Of a DNA stretch of 5,628 bases, positions 1-5,312 are shown piece by piece. A program made the position numbers and the translations under genes. Position 1 is the stretch's first letter. The number at the start of each line of letters is the position of its first letter. This DNA is from Syntrophus sp. (in: bacteria) (lineage in GTDB: Bacteria > Desulfobacterota > Syntrophia > Syntrophales > UBA5619). The notes beneath the pieces were generated by a model, which did no database searches, was not told where the DNA came from, and saw nothing but the letters and a program-made list of their open reading frames with translations. The stretch is taken from positions 1 to 5,628 of the forward strand of contig PNOO01000165.1 in the NCBI GenBank assembly GCA_013824905.1, read 5' to 3'.

Positions 1-3
1 CCC

Positions 4-636
4 ATGACCACCCCCCTGGAGAAGGCCCGCAAGGACCCGGAATCAATGAAGGCCCGCATCCTGGCCGTCGCCCGCCGCATCTTCGGCGAGTATGGTTTTC
101 ACGGCACGACGACCCGGATGATCGCCCAGGAGGTGGGGATCGACATCTCCACCCTCCATTACCACTGGGGGAGAAAGAAGGACCTCTACGAATCCGTCGT
201 GGTCGACATCAACAAGGACCTCCGGCAGAAGCTCATCGAGGTGGAGACGGTGATCCACGGTCTCCCCCTGAGCGAGCGTCTGGACATCTCCATCGACCTG
301 ACGACCGACTACCTCTTTGAACACCCGGAAATCTCCAACCTGATCCTCTTTCGCTATTTCGGCAAGACCCGTTCCGAGGGAAACTTCGACTCCATCATTC
401 CCGAATTCACCGCCGACATCGCCCGCTCCATGGGTCTCGCCCGGGACAAAAAAAACGTTCCGTCCGAGACCATGATGAAGGTCCTGGCGGTGATGAACTC
501 GATCCATAACTTTATATCCGGCGAGAGCTTTTTTCGCCCCATGGTGAAGGTGGAAAGGGAAAGGTACATCGCCTTGGTGAAAGAGACCCTGAAGTTCATC
601 CACATCCCGGCCTTCACGCAGAACGATACAAGATAA
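4..636 (+). CDS. TetR/AcrR-family transcriptional regulator
   Basis: A 210-residue protein of typical TetR length. Residues about 16-62 form the N-terminal DNA-binding domain: an ARILAVARRIFGEYGFHGTT helix and turn, then the helix-turn-helix with IAQEVGIDISTLHYHWGRK, where TLHYHW matches the usual TLYYHF/YYYF signature. Residues about 70-200 are a helical ligand/dimerisation domain with no assignable ligand; this half is poorly conserved in the family. TetR proteins are usually cytoplasmic dimeric repressors released by a small ligand; next to acyl-CoA genes an acyl-CoA or related effector is plausible, but that is inference. It lies 146 bases upstream of the enzyme operon on the same strand, and a near-palindrome at 752-768 is a candidate operator. 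The start is uncertain: only three bases precede the first ATG, so no ribosome site can be seen there, and residue 15 (ATG at 46) is an alternative that keeps the whole domain. The reading frame could also extend beyond the window. Confidence 0.92.
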   Translation: MTTPLEKARKDPESMKARILAVARRIFGEYGFHGTTTRMIAQEVGIDISTLHYHWGRKKDLYESVVVDINKDLRQKLIEVETVIHGLPLSERLDISIDLTTDYLFEHPEISNLILFRYFGKTRSEGNFDSIIPEFTADIARSMGLARDKKNVPSETMMKVLAVMNSIHNFISGESFFRPMVKVERERYIALVKETLKFIHIPAFTQNDTR

Positions 637-676
637 TACCGGCTCGCGCTATCTGTCAGGCTCTTTACAGGATGGG

Positions 677-718
677 ATTCCCGCCGGAGCAAACCCTTGC
701 AGAGGCGGGGGCGGGAAT
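677..718. promoter_or_regulatory. 9-bp perfect inverted repeat in the intergenic region
   Basis: ATTCCCGCC at 677-685 is perfectly complementary to GGCGGGAAT at 710-718, with 24 bases between. Inside the loop GCAA (689-692) can pair with TTGC (697-700), so a two-part stem-loop can be drawn; a second GGCGGG at 704-709 offers a competing partner for the left arm. It follows the regulator stop codon by 40 bases. No run of T follows on either strand, so it is not a convincing intrinsic terminator. It could be an RNA hairpin at the 3' end of the regulator transcript or a protein-binding site; the function is unknown. Confidence 0.4.
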
Positions 719-736
719 GAGGATATCACGCTCCTT

Positions 737-765
737 TTAAAATCTAATAGTTCCGTTATCATAAT
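737..765 (+). promoter_or_regulatory. Possible sigma-70-type promoter for the enzyme operon
   Basis: The AT-rich stretch at about 733-770 stands out from the GC-rich surroundings. TTAAAA (737-742; 4 of 6 to the -35 consensus) and CATAAT (760-765; 5 of 6 to the -10 consensus) are separated by 17 bases. Transcription from this pair would start at about 772, inside the ribosome site, which argues against it as the main start. TCTAAT at 743-748 is an alternative -10 with a more reasonable leader but no good -35. A promoter here is plausible; the exact hexamers are not settled. Confidence 0.3.
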
Positions 766-768
766 GGA
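752..768. promoter_or_regulatory. Near-palindrome, candidate TetR operator
   Basis: The 17 bases TCCGTTATCATAATGGA form two 8-base half-sites around a central C (760), with one mismatch (G755 against T765). Size, symmetry and position suit a TetR-family operator: it overlaps the possible -10 element and ends two bases before the AGGAGG ribosome site of the first enzyme gene. That the adjacent regulator binds here is inference; only the symmetry is seen. Confidence 0.4.
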
Positions 769-770
769 TA

Positions 771-776
771 AGGAGG
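771..776 (+). promoter_or_regulatory. Ribosome binding site AGGAGG for the hydratase-SDR gene
   Basis: A consensus AGGAGG lies six bases before the ATG at 783 and fixes that start. The nearby ATG at 764 is in another frame, has no ribosome site, and reaches a stop after ten codons. Confidence 0.85.
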
Positions 777-782
777 GTACGA

Positions 783-2546
783 ATGGCACTCAATAGGGAT
801 GCAATCGGCAAAAAGATCGGCCCCCTGAAGAAGGACTACGACTGGAAGGACGTTGTCCTCTACGCGATCGGCGTGGGGGCCGGATTTGACGAACTGGATT
901 ACACCTATGAGAAGAACCTCAAGGTGGTCCCCAGTTTCTCGATCGCAGCGATTTTTGATTTCCTCGGCCAGGTCGGCGCCGCCTCGAACGTGAACCTGGC
1001 GGGAATCCTCCACGGAGAGCAGGAGCTGATATTCCACAACCCCATCCCCACCTCGGGGACTCTGACCACGGAGGGGAAGATCGCCCACTATTACGACAAG
1101 GGGGCGAAAGGGGCCCTGGTCGTCGGCGAGAGCGAAACCTTCCACTCGAACGGGAAGAGACTCTTCACGAACATCATCACGATCTTCGCCCGCCTCGACG
1201 GCAATTTCGGCGGACCTGACGCCCCCCCGAACATTGTCGAGTTCCCGGAGCGGGAACCCGATTTCTCCGTGGATGCCGCCCCCTCGCCCGACCAGCCCTT
1301 GATCTACCGACTCTCCGGCGACATCTTCCAACTCCATGTCGATACCGAATTCGCGCGGATGGTCGGCTTTGAAAAACCGATCATGCACGGCCTGTGCACC
1401 CACGGCTTTGCCTGCCGCGCCCTCATGGCGAGTCTCACACCGGGTCGGCCGGAGCTGGTCCGGCGCCTCGCCTGCCGCTTTTCCAAAACCCTCTACCCCG
1501 GCGATCCGATCCGGACGCTGGTCTGGAAGGTTGGAGAGGGGAAGGCCGTCTGGCGGACGATCAATACCCGCAGCGGGGAGACGGTCATCGACAACGGGAT
1601 CTTTCAATACGGCGAGATCCCCAAGGATGAGATCCGGTTCGACGGAAAGGTGGCAATCGTCACCGGCGCGGGCGGCGGTCTCGGCCGGGTCTACGCCCTG
1701 GAATTTGCGAAACGGGGTGCGAAAGTCGTCGTCAACGACCTCGGCGGCGCCAGAGACGGTTCGGGGAAGGGCTCGAAGAGCCCGGCCCAGAAAGTCGTGG
1801 AGGAGATCAAGGCCTTGGGCGGTGAAGCGGTCGCGAACTACGACACCGTGGCCACCCCCCAAGGGGGAGAGAAGATCGTAAAAGCCGCCCTCGACGCCTT
1901 CGGGACGGTGGATATCCTCATCAACAACGCCGGGATTCTCCGGGACAAAAGCCTCCTCAAGATGGAGCCGGACACCTGGCAGGCGGTCCTCGACGTCCAC
2001 TTGAACGGCGCCTACCACGTGACGAAACCGGCCTTTGCCGTCATGAAGGAGAAGGGGTACGGCCGGATCGTCATGACGACCTCCGCCGCCGGTCTTTACG
2101 GGAACTTCGGCCAGACGAACTACAGCTCCGCGAAAATGGGCCTTGTCGGCCTCATGAATACCCTTAAACTCGAAGGCGCCAAGTACGACATCAAGGTCAA
2201 CACGGTCGCCCCGATCGCCGCCTCCCGGCTCATGGCGGACATCATCCCTGCGGAAGTCCTCGAAAAGATGAGGCCGGAATTCGTCGCGCCGCTCGTCCTT
2301 TTCCTTTCGTCGGAGAAGTGCCCTGTGACCGGCCGGATCTACAACGCCGGTGTCGGCTATTATGGCCGGGCCGCTATGATGACGAGCCCCGGCACGGTCA
2401 TTGGCGACGGGAAGAAGGTCCCGACACTCGAGGAGGTGGCGGCGGCCTGGGAGAAGATCCACAGCCTCAAAGGGGCGAGGGAGTATGGACAGCTGGGCGA
2501 TCTGATGGGCGACATGCTCGCCGCCTTTACCCCAAAGAAAGATTAG
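783..2546 (+). CDS. Hydratase-2 / (3R)-hydroxyacyl-CoA dehydrogenase fusion (MaoC-SDR, MFE-2-like)
   Basis: A 587-residue cytoplasmic bifunctional enzyme predicted to hydrate a trans-2-enoyl-CoA to the (3R)-hydroxyacyl-CoA and oxidise it to the 3-oxoacyl-CoA. Residues 1-280 resemble the double hot-dog hydratase-2 of human MFE-2 (HSD17B4): YAIGVGA (28-34), ILHGEQ (75-80), then RLSGD...LHVD and PIMHGLCTHGF (199-209). The catalytic pair Asp180 and His185 is kept, but the usual Asn-Pro between them is Phe182-Gln183. Residues 284-587 are an HSD17B4-type SDR: TGAGGGLG (294-301), Asp319 after the second strand (favours NAD), NNAG (381-384), and catalytic Ser434, Tyr447, Lys451. The animal enzyme has the reverse order (SDR, hydratase, SCP2). 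No signal peptide or membrane segment is seen. It is the first gene of the apparent operon; its TAG stop abuts the next ribosome site. The acyl substrate is not known. Confidence 0.94.
   Translation: MALNRDAIGKKIGPLKKDYDWKDVVLYAIGVGAGFDELDYTYEKNLKVVPSFSIAAIFDFLGQVGAASNVNLAGILHGEQELIFHNPIPTSGTLTTEGKIAHYYDKGAKGALVVGESETFHSNGKRLFTNIITIFARLDGNFGGPDAPPNIVEFPEREPDFSVDAAPSPDQPLIYRLSGDIFQLHVDTEFARMVGFEKPIMHGLCTHGFACRALMASLTPGRPELVRRLACRFSKTLYPGDPIRTLVWKVGEGKAVWRTINTRSGETVIDNGIFQYGEIPKDEIRFDGKVAIVTGAGGGLGRVYALEFAKRGAKVVVNDLGGARDGSGKGSKSPAQKVVEEIKALGGEAVANYDTVATPQGGEKIVKAALDAFGTVDILINNAGILRDKSLLKMEPDTWQAVLDVHLNGAYHVTKPAFAVMKEKGYGRIVMTTSAAGLYGNFGQTNYSSAKMGLVGLMNTLKLEGAKYDIKVNTVAPIAASRLMADIIPAEVLEKMRPEFVAPLVLFLSSEKCPVTGRIYNAGVGYYGRAAMMTSPGTVIGDGKKVPTLEEVAAAWEKIHSLKGAREYGQLGDLMGDMLAAFTPKKD
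1632..2480 (+). repeat. SDR module, copy 1 of a duplicated coding segment
   Basis: Residues 284-566 of the hydratase-SDR protein align without gaps to residues 491-773 of the next protein (DNA 4031-4879). By my hand count 199 of 283 residues are identical (about 70%). DNA similarity is also visible, strongest around the catalytic Ser-Tyr-Lys segment (2061-2220). Both copies begin at the same IRFD residues, which probably marks the module boundary. Confidence 0.9.
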
Positions 2547-2552
2547 AGGAGG
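2547..2552 (+). promoter_or_regulatory. Ribosome binding site AGGAGG for the four-domain fusion gene
   Basis: AGGAGG begins on the base after the upstream TAG stop and lies eight bases before the ATG at 2561, which sets that start. The frame stays open further upstream, but only by overlapping the end of the hydratase-SDR gene, and that extension encodes an arginine-rich sequence with no domain. The layout suggests translational coupling. Confidence 0.88.
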
Positions 2553-2560
2553 GACACATT

Positions 2561-5299
2561 ATGATCGGAATCCAATCCTACGGCGCTTATATCCCCCGCC
2601 TGAGGCTGAGCCGCATGGCAATCTTCCAGGCGATGGGCTGGTTCGCCCCGGCCGTCATCATGGTCGCCCAGGGGGAGCGCTCCCTGTGCAACCATGACGA
2701 GGACGCGCTCACGATGGCGGTCGCCGCCGCCCGGGACTGCCTGACGGGGAAGGACAAGCGGAAGATCGACGGGAACTATCTCTGTTCGACCACTCTCCCC
2801 TTCGCCGACCGCCAGAACGCCGGCATCCTCAAGACGGCCTTGAACCTCCGGGACGCGATGATCACCGCGGATTTCACCTCGTCGCTCCGCGCGGGGACAA
2901 CGGGGCTTCTTACCGCCCTCGAGGTGGTTCAGGGGGGAAGCCGCAAGAATATCCTAGTTACTGCAGCCGACAAACGGGAGACAAAGCCGGCCTACTTCTA
3001 CGAGATGTGGTTCGGCGACGGTGCGGCCTCCATCCTCGTCGGGAGCGAGGATGTCATCGCCGAATTCAAGGGGTCCTATACCGTTTCCTATGACTTCGTC
3101 GATCACTACCGGGGCGCGGGAAAAACCTACGACTACATGTGGGAAGAGCGCTGGGTCAGGGAGGAGGCTTACTCAAAGTTCATCCCCGAGGCGGTGGACG
3201 GCCTCATGAAAAAAATCGGCATCACGATGGACGACGTCCAGAAGGTCGTCTTCCCCTGTCTCTTCAAGGCGGAACACAAGGCGATCGCCAAGTTGCTGGG
3301 CGCCGCCCCGGAGAAAGTGATCGACACGATGCATGAGGTGTGCGGAGAGACGGGTGCGGCCCATCCCCTGCTGATGCTCGTCGCGGCCCTCGAACAGGCG
3401 AAGCCCGGCGACGGGATCCTCATCGCCGGATTCGGCCAGGGGTGCGACGCCCTCTACTTCAAGGCGACGGAGGCGATCACGAAACTCGCCCCCCGCGCCG
3501 GCGTCAAGGGCTCCCTGGAAAACAAGAAAAGCATCGACAATTACATGAAATTCCTGAAATTCCGGAACCTGATCGATCCCGAGATGGGGATTCGGGCGGA
3601 GGCCCCGACCCAGACGGCGATGACGGTCCTCTGGCGGAAGCGGAAGATGCTCACCGGCCTCGTCGGCGGGCGGTGCCGCGACTGCGGGACGCCCCAGTAC
3701 CCGCGGATGGACATCTGCGTGAACCCGAAATGCAACCACGTCGACACCCAGGACGACTACGAATTCGCCGATCGCACGGCCCGGATTAAGACCTTCACGG
3801 GCGACCTGCTCGCCGTTTCCGTCGACCCGCCGAATATCTATGGGATGATCCAGTTCGACGAGGGAGGCCGTTTCATGGCCGATTTTACCGACTGCGAACT
3901 TGCCGACTGCAAGGTGGGGCTCCCGGTGAAGATGGTCTTCCGGCGGCGGTTCACCGACAACGAGCGCGGCTTTACCGGCTATTTCTGGAAGGCGGCGCCC
4001 CAGCCCGGGGCCGCCGCGGCCCTGCCGGAGATCCGGTTTGACAGCCGGGTGGCGATCGTCACCGGCGCCGGCGCCGGCCTTGGCAGGACCTACGCCCTTG
4101 AGCTGGCCAAACGGGGGGCAAAGGTCGTCGTGAACGACTACGGCGGCCCCCGCGACGGAGCGGGGGAAGGCTCCAGCGCACCGGCCGATAAAGTAGTTGA
4201 GGAGATCAGGGCCGCTGGAGGCGAGGCGCTGGCAAACTACGACAACGTTGCCACCTCTGAGGGGGGCGAAAAGATCATCCAGAGCGCCGTCGACGCGTTC
4301 GGCGGGGTGGATATCCTCATCAACAACGCCGGGGTTCTTCGTGACAAGAGCTTCCTCAAGATGGATACGGAGAACTGGCAGGCGGTCCTCGCCGTCCATC
4401 TGGGCGGCGCCTACAACGTGACTCGCCCCGCCTTCGCCGTCATGCGGGAGAAGGCGTACGGCCGGATCGTCATGACCACCTCCGCCGCCGGTCTATACGG
4501 GAATTTCGGTCAGACGAATTACAGCTCTGCGAAGATGGGCCTTGTCGGTTTCATGAACACACTCAAGCTCGAAGGGGCCAAGTACAACATCAAGGTGAAC
4601 ACGATCGCCCCGATGGCGGCCTCGCGGCTCACCGAAGACGTCCTGCCGCCCGACATGTTCCAACAGTTGAAGCCCGACTTTATCGCCGGGATCACCCTGT
4701 ACCTCTGCTCCGAGAACTGCGCGGAGACGGGCGAGATCTTCAATGCGGCGGCCGGCTTTTACAGCCGGGCCGCTCTTCTCACCGGTCCGGGGGCGATCCT
4801 CGGCGGCGGGGAAAAGATCCCCACCCCGGAGGAGATCTGCGACCAGTGGGCAAAGATCGACAGCCTCGATGGGGCGCGGGCGATTGGTGACGCCAACGCG
4901 GCGATCATGTCGTTCCTGACGCCCCCCGCCCCGATGCAGGAAACGGCGGCCGGTGCGGCGGAAACAGCGGGCGGCGCCCCGGATGTGAAGGGGATCTTTG
5001 CGCGAATGCCGGAGGCCTTCAATGCGGCCGCGGCGGCGGGAAAGGATGTCGTCTTCCAGTTTTCCATCTCCGGTCCGGGAGGGGGCGACTGGGTCGTCGC
5101 CGTGAAGGACGGGGCCTGCAAGGTCGAGGCGGGCAAGACGGAGAAGCCCACGACGACGATCAAGATGGCCGACGGCGACTTCCTCCGGCTCATCGCCGGG
5201 AAGCTCGACGGGATGCAGGCCTACAGCTCGGGTAAGCTGAAGGTGGAGGGCGACATCATGAAATCCCAGCTCATCGGGAAGCTCTTCGCTTTTAAATAA
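2561..5299 (+). CDS. Four-domain fusion: HMG-CoA synthase-like / DUF35 / SDR / SCP2
   Basis: A 912-residue cytoplasmic protein. Residues 1 to about 310: HMG-CoA-synthase-like thiolase fold (GAYIPRLRL at the N-terminus, FGDGAASILVG, IAGFGQGCDALYF). The segment where the nucleophilic cysteine is expected reads SSLRAGTTG (107-115); the expected His and Asn also seem replaced, so condensing activity is doubtful. Residues about 324-480: DUF35 with a zinc ribbon (Cys372, 375, 386, 391) and an OB-fold; such proteins partner thiolases. Residues 491-788: HSD17B4-type SDR with TGAGAGLG (501-508), Asp526 (favours NAD), NNAG (588-591), Ser641, Tyr654, Lys658, so it is probably an active 3-hydroxyacyl-CoA dehydrogenase. 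Residues 789-807: Ala/Pro-rich linker. Residues 808-912: SCP2-like lipid/acyl-CoA-binding domain (GKLDGMQAYSSGKLKVEGD). Its start lies 14 bases after the upstream gene. Each domain assignment is firm; the function of the whole is inference. Confidence 0.93.
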   Translation: MIGIQSYGAYIPRLRLSRMAIFQAMGWFAPAVIMVAQGERSLCNHDEDALTMAVAAARDCLTGKDKRKIDGNYLCSTTLPFADRQNAGILKTALNLRDAMITADFTSSLRAGTTGLLTALEVVQGGSRKNILVTAADKRETKPAYFYEMWFGDGAASILVGSEDVIAEFKGSYTVSYDFVDHYRGAGKTYDYMWEERWVREEAYSKFIPEAVDGLMKKIGITMDDVQKVVFPCLFKAEHKAIAKLLGAAPEKVIDTMHEVCGETGAAHPLLMLVAALEQAKPGDGILIAGFGQGCDALYFKATEAITKLAPRAGVKGSLENKKSIDNYMKFLKFRNLIDPEMGIRAEAPTQTAMTVLWRKRKMLTGLVGGRCRDCGTPQYPRMDICVNPKCNHVDTQDDYEFADRTARIKTFTGDLLAVSVDPPNIYGMIQFDEGGRFMADFTDCELADCKVGLPVKMVFRRRFTDNERGFTGYFWKAAPQPGAAAALPEIRFDSRVAIVTGAGAGLGRTYALELAKRGAKVVVNDYGGPRDGAGEGSSAPADKVVEEIRAAGGEALANYDNVATSEGGEKIIQSAVDAFGGVDILINNAGVLRDKSFLKMDTENWQAVLAVHLGGAYNVTRPAFAVMREKAYGRIVMTTSAAGLYGNFGQTNYSSAKMGLVGFMNTLKLEGAKYNIKVNTIAPMAASRLTEDVLPPDMFQQLKPDFIAGITLYLCSENCAETGEIFNAAAGFYSRAALLTGPGAILGGGEKIPTPEEICDQWAKIDSLDGARAIGDANAAIMSFLTPPAPMQETAAGAAETAGGAPDVKGIFARMPEAFNAAAAAGKDVVFQFSISGPGGGDWVVAVKDGACKVEAGKTEKPTTTIKMADGDFLRLIAGKLDGMQAYSSGKLKVEGDIMKSQLIGKLFAFK
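4031..4879 (+). repeat. SDR module, copy 2 of a duplicated coding segment
   Basis: Residues 491-773 of the fusion protein, the counterpart of DNA 1632-2480. The middle block around the active site is nearly unchanged (92 of 109 residues by hand count), whereas the last 83 aligned residues share only 38. A three-residue gap appears after this segment, before both copies reach a common TP ending. Many third-position changes in the conserved block show that the duplication is not recent. Confidence 0.9.
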
Positions 5300-5304
5300 G
5301 GAGG
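5299..5304 (+). promoter_or_regulatory. Ribosome binding site AGGAGG for the thiolase gene
   Basis: AGGAGG shares its first A with the TAA stop of the fusion gene and lies eight bases before the ATG at 5313. From AGGAGG to ATG it matches the site before the fusion gene at all but one base (ACACATC here, ACACATT there). Confidence 0.88.
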
Positions 5305-5312
5305 GACACATC

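Noticed and set aside
717..740. Seven-residue frame MRISRSF in the intergenic region
   Set aside because: Only a weak GAGG 11 bases upstream and no regulatory codon pattern; too short to support as a leader peptide.
764..796. Ten-codon leader frame overlapping the start of the hydratase-SDR gene
   Set aside because: It has no ribosome site of its own, and its ATG lies in the near-palindrome; a frame this short is likely chance.
759..2462. A long open frame on the - strand opposite the hydratase-SDR gene
   Set aside because: It mirrors a strongly supported + strand gene, is rich in Arg, Asp, Gly and Val without any domain, and is expected from third-position GC bias. The same applies to the - strand frames at 3173-4399 and 4493-5335.
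2318..2560. Upstream extension of the four-domain fusion gene in the same frame
   Set aside because: It would overlap the end of the hydratase-SDR gene by over 200 bases and encodes an Arg/Gly-rich sequence without similarity; the AGGAGG at 2547-2552 supports the ATG at 2561.
2561..3520. Calling the N-terminal domain of the fusion a functional HMG-CoA synthase
   Set aside because: The fold similarity is clear but the nucleophile, His and Asn positions do not match, so the mevalonate-pathway function is not supported.
4008..4022. GGGCCG / CGGCCC hairpin at the DUF35-SDR junction
   Set aside because: It is produced by GC-rich Ala codons of the interdomain linker; no other sign of a recombination or regulatory site.
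4147..4166. Strong GC hairpin (CCCCCGC / GCGGGGG, 6-base loop) inside the second SDR
   Set aside because: It lies within a conserved coding segment with no T-run, and such pairs are expected in GC-rich coding DNA.
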